DNA from: an uncultured Oscillospiraceae bacterium
GTDB taxonomy: Bacteria > Bacillota_A > Clostridia > Oscillospirales > Oscillospiraceae
DNA: 27,256 nucleotides
NCBI GenBank assembly: GCA_900757695.1
Contig: CAAEOU010000010.1
Span: 1 to 27,256 of the forward strand
Direction of reading: 5' to 3'
The notes beneath the pieces were generated by a model that saw nothing but the letters and a program-made list of their open reading frames with translations, did no database searches and was not told the origin of the DNA. Each line of letters opens with the position of its first letter. Position 1 is the first letter of the stretch. A program made the position numbers and the translations under genes. Positions 1 through 6,890 of this stretch are shown here, one piece after another.

Positions 1-1
1 G

Positions 2-334
<333 letters not shown>

Positions 335-341
335 ACTAAGC

Positions 342-373
342 GGGAGGAAGGGCGGCGGACCGTCCTTCCTCCC
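342..373 (+). other. Intergenic RNA hairpin between thiolase and CoA-transferase
   Basis: A 13-pair inverted repeat (GGGAGGAAGGGCG at 342-354 and CGTCCTTCCTCCC at 361-373, one G-U pair) with a six-base loop. No T-run follows, so it is not a standard terminator. It may be an mRNA-stabilising or processing hairpin that lets the genes be expressed at different levels. Confidence 0.6.
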
Positions 374-422
374 AACTATAACGCGAACACCCCACTCTAA
401 TTTGAACTAGGAGGGTAACACT

Positions 423-1115
423 GTGCGCAATAAGATTATTTCTGTTGCGGAGGCTGTGGACATGATCCCCGACGGGGCGACCATCATGTACGGCGGCTTC
501 CTGGGCTGCGGCAGCGCCCATCACATCATCGAAGCTCTGGCTCAGAAGGGCACCAAGGACCTGACCATCATCGGCAACGACTGCGGCATGGCCACCGGCC
601 CCAACGGCGAGGAATTCTACGGCGTGGCCAAGCTGGTGCACAACCATCAGGTCAAGCACGTCATTGCCACCCACGTGGGCATGACCCCCGACGTGGGCAC
701 TCAGGGCATGGTGGACAAGACCCTGACCGTGGATCTGATTCCCCAGGGCACTCTGGCGGAGATGATCCGCGCCGGCGGCGCCGGCCTGGGCGGCGTGCTC
801 ACCCCCACCGGCGTGGGCACCATCGTGGAGGATTCCCCCTTCTGCCTGGGCAAGCAGACCATTGACGGCAGAGACTATCTGCTCATGAAGCCCATCCGTG
901 CCGATTTCGCCCTCATCAACGGCTATCTTGTGGACAAGTTCGGCAACATCTGGTACAAGGGCACGACCCGCAACTTCAACATCGTCATGGCCACCGCCGC
1001 CGACGTGGTGATCGCCGAGGCGGACAATGTGGTGGAGATCGGCGACATCCAGCCTGAGAACGTCGTGACCTCCGGCGCCTTTGTCAACTACATCGTGGAT
1101 GGAGGGAATGCGTAA
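423..1115 (+). CDS. atoD: Acetate/butyrate-acetoacetate CoA-transferase, subunit A
   Basis: Alpha subunit (230 aa) of a family I CoA-transferase, which moves CoA between acetoacetyl-CoA and acetate or butyrate. The sequence has the subunit A pattern: MIPDGATIMYGGFLGCGS near the N-terminus and the glycine-rich AGGAGLGGVLTPTGVGT around residue 120. The length is normal for the family. The start is GTG at 423, chosen because AGGAGGG lies just upstream at good spacing and the protein begins at the usual point. The stop overlaps the subunit B start by one base (TAATG), indicating translational coupling. Together with the thiolase this supports a butyrate or acetoacetate module. The natural acyl partner (acetate, butyrate) cannot be read from sequence alone, and ctfA is an equivalent name. 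Confidence 0.93.
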   Translation: MRNKIISVAEAVDMIPDGATIMYGGFLGCGSAHHIIEALAQKGTKDLTIIGNDCGMATGPNGEEFYGVAKLVHNHQVKHVIATHVGMTPDVGTQGMVDKTLTVDLIPQGTLAEMIRAGGAGLGGVLTPTGVGTIVEDSPFCLGKQTIDGRDYLLMKPIRADFALINGYLVDKFGNIWYKGTTRNFNIVMATAADVVIAEADNVVEIGDIQPENVVTSGAFVNYIVDGGNA

Positions 1116-1774
1116 TGGAAAAGTCTGAGATCAAGGGCTTTATTGCCAAGCGCGTCGCCCAGGAGCTGAAGGACGGCGACGTGGTCAACCTGGGCATCGG
1201 CCTGCCCACCCTGGTACCCGCCTACCTGCCTGAGGGGGTGCATGTGATTCTCCAGTCTGAGAACGGCATCATCGGCACCGGAGCCAAGCCCACGCCCGAG
1301 GAGGCCGACCCCCGCTATAAGACCGACGCCGGCGGACAGCCCGCCCAGGCCGCTCCCTTCGGCTGCTACATCGACTCCGCCACCTCCTTCGGCTTTATCC
1401 GCGGCGGCCATGTAAACGCCACCATTCTGGGCGGCCTGGAGGTAGACGAGGAGGGCTCCTTGTCCAACTGGATTATCCCCGGCAAGAAGATGCCCGGTAT
1501 GGGCGGCGCCATGGATCTGCTGGTGGGCGCCAAGGAAGTCATCGTCGCCATGGAGCACACCGCCAAGGGCAACCCCAAGATCCTGAAGAAGTGCAGGCTG
1601 CCCTACACCGCCGTCCACTGCATCACCAAGATCATCACCGAGATGTGCGTCATCAACGTGACCGACAAGGGCCTGGAGCTGGTGGAGATCAACCCCGAGT
1701 TCACTGTGGAGCAGGTACAGGCCGCCACCGAGGCCACCCTGATCGTCTCCCCCGACCTGAAGCCCATGTGCTGA
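1115..1774 (+). CDS. atoA: Acetate/butyrate-acetoacetate CoA-transferase, subunit B
   Basis: Beta subunit (219 aa) of the same CoA-transferase. It carries the diagnostic LGIGLPTLV stretch and the SENGIIGTG motif, whose glutamate (residue 49) is the family's catalytic residue forming the glutamyl-CoA thioester. IIPGKKMPGMGGAMDL further on is also characteristic of the subunit. The start codon overlaps the subunit A stop, so the two chains are made together in equal amounts, as expected for an alpha2beta2-type enzyme. A strong terminator follows about 70 bases after the stop, closing the thiolase / CoA-transferase operon. ctfB is an equivalent name. Confidence 0.94.
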   Translation: MEKSEIKGFIAKRVAQELKDGDVVNLGIGLPTLVPAYLPEGVHVILQSENGIIGTGAKPTPEEADPRYKTDAGGQPAQAAPFGCYIDSATSFGFIRGGHVNATILGGLEVDEEGSLSNWIIPGKKMPGMGGAMDLLVGAKEVIVAMEHTAKGNPKILKKCRLPYTAVHCITKIITEMCVINVTDKGLELVEINPEFTVEQVQAATEATLIVSPDLKPMC

Positions 1775-1843
1775 TTGTCAAAAAGACCTGCGGCAAAGGG
1801 CGAGGCTCCACAGGGGTATCACCGAAACCGTCCAGAGTAAAAC

Positions 1844-1889
1844 GGGCACGGCTGCTATATCATAGCAGCCGTGCCCTTGTATTTTATTA
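1844..1889 (+). terminator. Rho-independent terminator of the CoA-transferase operon
   Basis: Perfect 15-pair stem (GGGCACGGCTGCTAT at 1844-1858, its complement at 1862-1876) with a three-base loop, followed by a T-rich tract. The AraC-type gene on the other strand ends at 1937, so it sits between convergent transcripts. Confidence 0.9.
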
Positions 1890-1936
1890 TGCTATTCTAT
1901 TCCAGCATAGGTTCAGCTCCGTTTTCAAGGCGGAAA

Positions 1937-2761
1937 CTATAACCGGCTGACCGGAACGTAGAGGGAGGTCCTGCCACTGTGGTAGACTTCCAAGTCAATC
2001 TTGCCCTCAGCGGTGCGGTAATTCTTGTTTTGCGGCAGCCACTCGCCGAAGATATACTTCCACATCCGCCGGACGTTTTCATTGAGCAGCGTCATATTGC
2101 CGTTACCGGGCGGGACAGGAAACACGGCATAGTCCGCAGACTCCACCTCCAGCGGCTCCAGGCCGTCCGGGATAAAATCGGTACTCTGCACGACCGGCCC
2201 GAAGAAATAAAATAGTTCGCCTGTGTTACGGTCCGGCTGAATCCACGCACCGATCTCTGTGGGTTCCGGTCCGCTAAGCCGCCGGTAATCCTCCGGGCTG
2301 ACAAAGGCGAACTCCCTTCCCATCCAGTAAGCGCCGGCATTCAACACATCGGACTCTCCCTGCGGCGGTGAGAGCCGGTACCCCACAGCGGTAAAGGAGG
2401 CCAACGAGCGGAATTCCGGTTCTATGCGGAACCGTTCATCAGCCAGCTCCTTCTGATATTCAGATGGCGACAGCCCATAATGCTTCCGAAACGCTTTTGC
2501 AAAGCCGGACAGCGTTTGAAAGCCCCGGGCAGCCGCCACGCTGACGGATGATTTCCCGGACAGCAGGTCCCGCGCGGCAGCCGCCATTCTGCGCCTGCGC
2601 AGGTATGCGGCCACCGGAACGCCGGTATAGCTGGAAAAGGCATGGCAGAAATGATAGAACGAGTAATCCAAAAGCGCAGCCAGCTCGCCCACCGTGATAT
2701 TTTTATCAGGGTGGGCGTCAATATAGGCAAGGATTTGCTCCATATTGTCGCTGCGCTTCAT
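1937..2761 (-). CDS. AraC-family regulator with GyrI-like effector domain
   Basis: A 274-residue transcription factor. Residues ~8-105 form the double helix-turn-helix AraC DNA-binding domain, including the second-helix signature GFQTLSGFAKAFRKHYGLSPSEYQ (split here as GFQTLSGFAKAF and RKHYGLSPSEYQ). The remainder (about 115-274) resembles the AraC effector-binding / GyrI-like domain, which binds small hydrophobic or cationic ligands in relatives such as Rob and BmrR. The HTH is N-terminal, as in the Rob/SoxS-like group. It lies 55 bases after the btuD-like gene on the same strand, so it could be the last gene of that operon, although a TATAGT-like -10 and GGAGAAG ribosome site in the gap could give it independent expression. 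Its ligand and targets are unknown; a link to B12 uptake rests only on position. Confidence 0.88.
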   Translation of the reverse strand: MKRSDNMEQILAYIDAHPDKNITVGELAALLDYSFYHFCHAFSSYTGVPVAAYLRRRRMAAAARDLLSGKSSVSVAAARGFQTLSGFAKAFRKHYGLSPSEYQKELADERFRIEPEFRSLASFTAVGYRLSPPQGESDVLNAGAYWMGREFAFVSPEDYRRLSGPEPTEIGAWIQPDRNTGELFYFFGPVVQSTDFIPDGLEPLEVESADYAVFPVPPGNGNMTLLNENVRRMWKYIFGEWLPQNKNYRTAEGKIDLEVYHSGRTSLYVPVSRL

Positions 2762-2816
2762 GATAATCTTCTCCGTGTACTATAATTTCTTGTTTCTCTC
2801 GGGAATTCATCGCTTT

Positions 2817-3575
2817 TTACTTGGAATAGAAAAACACCCGCATGGCGCCGTCGCGGCCGGATAGGATCTCGGCCTCCACTTCATAGAGGGCCCGCAGGAA
2901 ATCCGTCGTCAGCAGCTCCCGCGGAGCGCCGTGGCCTACGATGACGCCGTCCTTCATGGCGTACAGCCGGTCACAGTAGGCCGCGGCCAGATTCAGGTCG
3001 TGAATCGCCGCGACCACGGTGCAGCCGCTTTTTCGCACCAGCTCCATGAGCTGCAGCTGGTACTTGATATCCAGGTGGTTGGTGGGCTCATCCAGCACCA
3101 GCACGGCGGTCTGTTGGGCCAGGGCGCGGGCGATGAGCACCCGCTGCTTCTCCCCGCCGGACAGCGTGATGAAGCCCTGCTTCCGGAGAGGCGACAGCCC
3201 GGTGAGGTCAAGGATCTCACCCACCAGCGCCCAGTCCTCCCGGCTGTCGGTTTCCAGCAGGCGCTTGCGGGCCTGCCGGCCCATCATCACAACTTCTTCC
3301 ACCGTAAAGTCAAAGGCGGCCTCCTGCTCCTGCACCATGACGGCCATGCGCTGGGCCATCTCCCGGTTGCTCATGGACAGCAGGTCCTCGCCGCACAGGG
3401 TGATGGCGCCCCTTTGGGGGCGCAGGACTTTATACAGGTTCTTCAGGAAGGTGGACTTGCCGCTGCCGTTGGGTCCGATGAGGCCGACAAATTCCCCCTC
3501 TGTCACCTGAAAATCCACGCCGCGGAGGATCTCGCGGCTGCCGGCGGCGTAATGTATCTCGTTTGCGGTAATCAC
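2817..3575 (-). CDS. btuD: ABC transporter ATPase, cobalamin/siderophore (FecCD-linked) type
   Basis: A 252-residue cytoplasmic ATPase that powers the importer formed with the two upstream genes. It has Walker A GPNGSGKST (~34-42), the Q-loop around MVQEQEAAFDF, the signature LSGGEKQR, Walker B VLVLDEPTNHLD and the switch histidine in AAIHDLNLA. NHLD and DLNLA are typical of the BtuD/FecE/FhuC branch. The start is GTG, chosen because GGAGGG lies seven bases upstream. It is 15 bases from the permease gene, hence one operon. Cobalamin rather than iron-siderophore as substrate is inferred from the riboswitch at the head of the operon, not from the ATPase itself. Confidence 0.85.
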   Translation of the reverse strand: MITANEIHYAAGSREILRGVDFQVTEGEFVGLIGPNGSGKSTFLKNLYKVLRPQRGAITLCGEDLLSMSNREMAQRMAVMVQEQEAAFDFTVEEVVMMGRQARKRLLETDSREDWALVGEILDLTGLSPLRKQGFITLSGGEKQRVLIARALAQQTAVLVLDEPTNHLDIKYQLQLMELVRKSGCTVVAAIHDLNLAAAYCDRLYAMKDGVIVGHGAPRELLTTDFLRALYEVEAEILSGRDGAMRVFFYSK

Positions 3576-3590
3576 AGCGGTACCCTCCAG

Positions 3591-4658
3591 CTAAAACTCA
3601 TAGCGCCGGACGCGGATCATCCACAGGAACAGGGGCGCTCCCAGGAAGGCCGTCAGAATGCCGATGGGAAGCTCCGCCGGCGGCTTGATCATGCGGGCGC
3701 CCACATCCACCCAGATGAGAAAGATCGCGCCGGTGAGCATCGAGATCGGGATCAGCTTCCGGTGGTCCGGCCCCACCACGGAGCGGACCAGGTGGGGAAT
3801 CACCAGCCCCACAAAGCCGATGCAGCCGCTGACCGCCACGGAAGAGGCGGTCAAAAGGGCCGTTATGACAATCAGCAGATTGCGAACGACATTCAGGTTG
3901 ACGCCCAGGGTGATGGCGGAGCTATCCCCCATCATCATGGCGTTGAGGGACTTCGACAGCGCCAGCATCAGGAGGAAGGCCGGGGGCACCAGGCAGAGCA
4001 GCAGGGGCAGATCCTCCCATTCGGCGCTGCCAAGGCCGCCCAGCATCCAGAAGGTCGCCTCCCGGACGGCGGCGTCATCCGGTGCGGTGTAGACGATGTA
4101 GTTGGTGAAGGCCTGAAACATGGCCGAAACTGCGACGCCCACCAAAATCAGGCGGATGGGGGTGACAGAGCCGCGGCTTTTGGCCAGGAGATAGACCAGC
4201 AGGATGGAAACCAGCGCACCGGCAAAGGCGCCCATGGATACGGACAGCTTTCCCAGCACCGGAACGGACACGCCCAGCAGCATCGCCAGCACGGCACCCA
4301 GGGAGGCACCGGAGGAGATCCCCAGCACATACGGCTCTGCCAGCGGATTTTTGGTGAAGGCCTGCATGCCGACGCCGGAGAGCGTCAGCGCCGCCCCGAT
4401 CAGCGCGCCCAGCAGAACCCGGGGCGCACGAAGGAACCAGACGATGTTCTGCGTGCTCTCCCGGATGCTCTCCAGCGGCGCTGTCTGACCGGTAAAAATC
4501 CCGGACAGGCGGTGGAACATCACCCGGTAGACGTCGGAAAAGCGGATGGAAACCGGCCCTAATCCGATGCCGAGAATGACGGAAACGACGAGCAGGCCAA
4601 GCAGAACCAAACAGGATGCCAGCGTATGCCGCTTCACCAGGTTGCAGAATCGCTTCAT
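3591..4658 (-). CDS. btuC: FecCD-family ABC permease, probably cobalamin
   Basis: A 355-residue integral membrane permease of the BtuC/FecCD family, which works as a homodimer with about ten helices per chain. Recognisable family segments are RAPRVLLGALIGAALTLSG after the first helix, GVGMQAFTKNPLAEPYVLG with the conserved NPLA(E/D)P, GCIGFVGLVIPHLVR, and the C-terminal ELPIGILTAFLGAPLF. All are in the right order and the length is normal. It lies between the binding-protein gene (nine bases upstream) and the ATPase gene (15 bases downstream), so the three form a complete importer. The FecCD family also carries siderophores and heme; the upstream cobalamin aptamer favours corrinoid. Confidence 0.87.
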   Translation of the reverse strand: MKRFCNLVKRHTLASCLVLLGLLVVSVILGIGLGPVSIRFSDVYRVMFHRLSGIFTGQTAPLESIRESTQNIVWFLRAPRVLLGALIGAALTLSGVGMQAFTKNPLAEPYVLGISSGASLGAVLAMLLGVSVPVLGKLSVSMGAFAGALVSILLVYLLAKSRGSVTPIRLILVGVAVSAMFQAFTNYIVYTAPDDAAVREATFWMLGGLGSAEWEDLPLLLCLVPPAFLLMLALSKSLNAMMMGDSSAITLGVNLNVVRNLLIVITALLTASSVAVSGCIGFVGLVIPHLVRSVVGPDHRKLIPISMLTGAIFLIWVDVGARMIKPPAELPIGILTAFLGAPLFLWMIRVRRYEF

Positions 4659-4667
4659 CGCTTCAAA

Positions 4668-5690
4668 TCAAAAGCAGTCGGGATGGAACGCCTGCGCGAA
4701 TTTCTCCACGGTGTCGCCGGTCATGGAGCTGGCAAATACTTCGCACAGCTTGACGGAGATAATCCGGTCGTTCTGGATGGCGGGCACCGTAGCCAGAGCG
4801 GGGTTTTCCTTCAGCTGGGCAATCTTCTCATCCAGAGAGGTGTCGCCGTAGTCGTTGATGACGATGACTTCCGGGGCGCGCTCCACAACGCTCTCCCAAC
4901 TGACGGTGGCCCAGGTAGTGTCCAGGTCGTTGAAGATGTTGGTGCCGCCGGCGTGCTCAATGAGCTTGGAGGTAAAGTTGTTGCCGCAGGTGTAGGCACC
5001 TTCCTCCTGCGCCATATCAAAGACGAAGACCTTCGTGGCCTCCTGGCCGGCAACCGCCTCCTCTGCGGCGGCAATCTGGGCCTTCATGGCGCTGACGATC
5101 TCCTCCGCCTTGTCCTCCACCTGGAAGATGCGGCCGAGATTGTAGAAATCCTCATACACCACATCCACGTCCGCACCCACGGTATAGCCCTCGATGGAGG
5201 ACAGGGACATGATGCCGTACTGGGAGAGGGTGTCATGCTCGGTGTTGTACTTTTCGGTAAAAGAGCTGGAGCGGCCGTAGACGAAGTCCGGCTCCAAATC
5301 CAAAATGGTTTCCAGAGAGATATAGGTTTCCGCTACCGAAGGGATGGCCTTATACTCGGCGTCCCATTGGGGGTTAATATCGGAGTTGGTATAGGCTGTG
5401 GCGATGATTTTGTCCCCAAGGCCCAAAGCCATCAGCTGGTCGCCCGCATTGGCGTTGGCCGCGATGACCCGCTCCGGCACATGGGTAAAGGTAACCTCCG
5501 CGCCGTCCTTGGTGGTCAGGGTAAAGGGGAAGCCGCTCTCCGTTTCTGTACCGTCGTCCGTCACAGTGGGTTCTTCCGTTTGGGAATTGCCACTGTCTGT
5601 GTTGTCCGTCTGGTTTTGGGATGCTGTGCCGCAGGCGGACAGGCTCAGCAGGAGCAGCAGCGTCAGGAACATGGCTGTCAGTCGTTTCAT
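4668..5690 (-). CDS. btuF: Cobalamin-type substrate-binding lipoprotein
   Basis: A 340-residue extracellular binding protein of the BtuF/FecB class. It starts with a lipoprotein signal, MKRLTAMFLTLLLLLSLSAC, with the lipobox cysteine at position 20, so it is tethered to the outer face of the membrane. An acidic/serine linker follows (to about 50), then the two-lobed binding domain: VTFTHVPERVIAANANAGD, LEPDFVYGRSSSF and the C-terminal part with APEVIVINDYGD. An upstream in-frame extension reaches into the riboswitch but is rejected: ATG at 5690 has GAAGGAG nine bases before it and gives the signal peptide. It is the first gene of the operon, with the cobalamin aptamer in its leader. The ligand assignment rests on that riboswitch. 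Confidence 0.86.
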   Translation of the reverse strand: MKRLTAMFLTLLLLLSLSACGTASQNQTDNTDSGNSQTEEPTVTDDGTETESGFPFTLTTKDGAEVTFTHVPERVIAANANAGDQLMALGLGDKIIATAYTNSDINPQWDAEYKAIPSVAETYISLETILDLEPDFVYGRSSSFTEKYNTEHDTLSQYGIMSLSSIEGYTVGADVDVVYEDFYNLGRIFQVEDKAEEIVSAMKAQIAAAEEAVAGQEATKVFVFDMAQEEGAYTCGNNFTSKLIEHAGGTNIFNDLDTTWATVSWESVVERAPEVIVINDYGDTSLDEKIAQLKENPALATVPAIQNDRIISVKLCEVFASSMTGDTVEKFAQAFHPDCF

Positions 5691-5792
5691 GACAAAGAAT
5701 CTCCTTCTATTCACATGGTTTTCTCTAAATATATGGTATGAGGAATCGTATCTTGGCTGCGTGTCCCCTCCTTCTTGGGTCAAAATTGCCGC

Positions 5793-5828
5793 AAAAAAGC
5801 CCTGCTTTCGTCGGCAGAAAGCAGGACT
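5793..5828 (-). terminator. Riboswitch-controlled terminator ahead of btuF
   Basis: On the minus strand, CCTGCTTTC (5817-5825) pairs with GAAAGCAGG (5801-5809), followed by TTTTTT at 5793-5798. It lies ~90 bases after the aptamer and ~100 before btuF, the right place for an expression platform that stops transcription when cobalamin is bound. Confidence 0.85.
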
Positions 5829-5911
5829 GTGGCCGCTGGGCGGAATAAGAAATATTCCCTCCGCATCAGCGGCATACAGATGGACTCTTTCTGCGGAAGA
5901 CTCCCATCTTT

Positions 5912-6095
5912 TCAGCACAGGCAGCAGGTTTCCTGACTTATGGATCGTCGCCGGGCCGCGTCTTCTCGCGAATATCGCAATGACATATGCGGCCGGCTCC
6001 CCATTTACAGTGACCGGATCGTTCGGGATTCCCACCCGATTCCCTTTTACCCGCCAATGGCGGCACTGCGTGGGCTATTCAGCTGTTGTGGTTCA
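5912..6095 (-). promoter_or_regulatory. Cobalamin riboswitch (full-length class) for btuFCD
   Basis: Read on the minus strand, the conserved core blocks appear in order: AAAAGGGAATCGGGTGGGAA at about 6037-6018, then GGTCACTGTAAATGGG, a long peripheral arm, and the 3' signature AAGTCAGGAAACCTGCTGCC at about 5940-5921. These match the family consensus GGGAA-GGUG, CACUGU and AAGUCAGGA-ACCUGCC. The spacing between core blocks is that of the large class with the P7-P11 peripheral helices, typically adenosylcobalamin-selective. The outer boundaries are approximate (about 15 bases). Confidence 0.92.
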
Positions 6096-6104
6096 GCGTC
6101 CCTT

Positions 6105-6132
6105 ATCTTACCACGTTTGCAGGATTTGTCAA
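6105..6132 (-). promoter_or_regulatory. Promoter of the riboswitch-btuFCD operon
   Basis: On the minus strand a perfect TTGACA -35 (6127-6132), a 16-base spacer and TAAGAT -10 (6105-6110) place the start near 6098, immediately upstream of the aptamer. It points away from the plus-strand promoter at 6231, so the two B12 transcripts are divergent from one ~125-base region. Confidence 0.85.
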
Positions 6133-6230
6133 GCGCAATCCAGCCTGCGGCAATGCCTGCCGGTATCAATTCGCCGGTGATGGCGAAATGCGGACACCCG
6201 GCGCACCACTGAATTCGCAAGAACGGACAC

Positions 6231-6258
6231 TTGTTTTTAGCAAAATTTGAGATAAAAT
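6231..6258 (+). promoter_or_regulatory. Promoter of the SLH/ECF cobalamin operon
   Basis: TTGTTT (6231-6236), a 16-base spacer and TAAAAT (6253-6258, five of six matches to TATAAT). The predicted start, about 6264, coincides with the first strand of the closing helix of the 5' RNA domain (6263-6269). The same hexamers are preserved in copy 2 at 21282-21309. Confidence 0.65.
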
Positions 6259-6262
6259 AAAG

Positions 6263-6421
6263 ATGCAGTCAGTCCTGCGGGGCATATACGGAGCAGCAAG
6301 CCCATGCGTGTTGACGCAGGAGCCGCATACAAAAAGGAATCATGAAGGGCCATGGCCCTTCATGCGTGGGTGTAACCCACGCATGATTTCCCTCTGTCAT
6401 AGGAAACCCAGACAACTGCAT
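6263..6421 (+). ncRNA. Structured 5' RNA domain preceding the cobalamin aptamer
   Basis: A nested fold is visible directly. ATGCAGT (6263-6269) pairs with ACTGCAT (6415-6421), closing the domain. TCCTGCG (6273-6279) pairs with CGCAGGA (6315-6321). GGAATCAT (6336-6343) pairs with ATGATTTCC (6383-6391). Inside that sit a perfect 22-base palindrome (6342-6363) and a hairpin ATGCGTGGGT/ACCCACGCAT (6362-6384). Copy 2 changes ATGCAGT to ATGTAGT, which still pairs through G-U. The domain is not part of the standard cobalamin aptamer and I do not recognise it. It could be a co-transcriptional folding aid, a second sensor or a processing signal. Confidence 0.6.
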
Positions 6422-6429
6422 AGAGAAGA

Positions 6430-6675
6430 TCCGGCTTTTGTGGCAAATGCGCGACCCGTTCCGGAGTGCCGGAGCGGACACGCATCCTTGTTCGGCTGAA
6501 CAAGGGAATCAGGTGAAATTCCTGTACATGTTTTGCAGCAGGAACCGCAGCGAAAGCGGCGGCGACGTGCAATTCCATAGCTGTGATTGTGAAGTATATC
6601 CGTTTTCTGTGAAAACGGGCCACTGAGGAAGCCTAAGGGGGCGGAGGGCATGCGCAAGTCAGAATAACAAGGACA
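6430..6675 (+). promoter_or_regulatory. Cobalamin riboswitch with enlarged P5 arm, copy 1
   Basis: Core blocks are CAAGGGAATCAGGTGAAATT (about 6501-6520), CCATAGCTGTGATTGTGAAG followed by TATATCCG, GGCCACTGAGG, and AAGTCAGAATAAC (6656-6668). The P5 loop, normally a few bases, is replaced by ~50 bases containing TTGCA/TGCAA and a CCGC-AGCGAAA-GCGG hairpin. A 5' arm hairpin GTTCCGG/CCGGAGC precedes the core. The 3' signature departs from the usual AAGUCAGGA-ACCUG, so ligand binding by this copy is less certain than for copy 2. Confidence 0.75.
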
Positions 6676-6750
6676 AGCAGACAAAGAGAGCGGGTTGTGG
6701 GAAAGTTCAAAACTTATCCTACTTTTTGTGAGCATGTTTTGTGGATTACC

Positions 6751-6790
6751 GGGTGAAACAGCTTTGTGCTGTGTAGCCCAGTACTTTTTT
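6751..6790 (+). terminator. Possible riboswitch terminator before the propeller gene
   Basis: GGGTGAAACAGC (6751-6762) pairs with GCTGTGTAGCCC (6768-6779) with two mismatches, and TTTTTT follows five bases later. It lies between the aptamer and the gene at 6891. The imperfect stem keeps confidence moderate. Apart from this hairpin I see nothing further in 6676-6890. Confidence 0.5.
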
Positions 6791-6890
6791 GAGAATTGAT
6801 CTGGCTGTGGCCAGGTGTGTTTTGATGCAATCAAAGCATACCAATATGCTTTAAATAATGTAGCGATTAAAGGAAAGAGGGTCGAGTGCT

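Larger units (their letters stand above)
6209..6608 (+). repeat. Leader repeat, copy 1 (promoter, 5' RNA domain, first half of aptamer)
   Basis: About 400 bases shared almost base for base with a second copy at 21260-21407 plus 24053-24306, which is split by an insertion sequence. By eye about 14-16 bases differ. The similarity starts abruptly at CTGAATTCGC and fades inside the aptamer just after CCGTTTTCTG. It contains no protein gene. Two paralogous surface-protein genes follow the two copies. Confidence 0.92.

Noticed and set aside
2931..4562. 543-codon plus-strand frame across the btuD and btuC genes
   Set aside because: It is the complement of two well-supported ABC genes. The product is rich in His, Gln and Gly, typical of antisense shadow frames.
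5691..6035. N-terminal extension of the btuF frame
   Set aside because: It would run through the riboswitch and terminator. The lipoprotein signal and a good ribosome site place the start at 5690.
6209..6680. Leader repeat as a group II intron or IS200/IS605-type transposon end
   Set aside because: No domain V motif, no reverse transcriptase or TnpA/TnpB gene, and a cobalamin aptamer core explains the conserved 3' part. A non-autonomous mobile repeat is not fully excluded.
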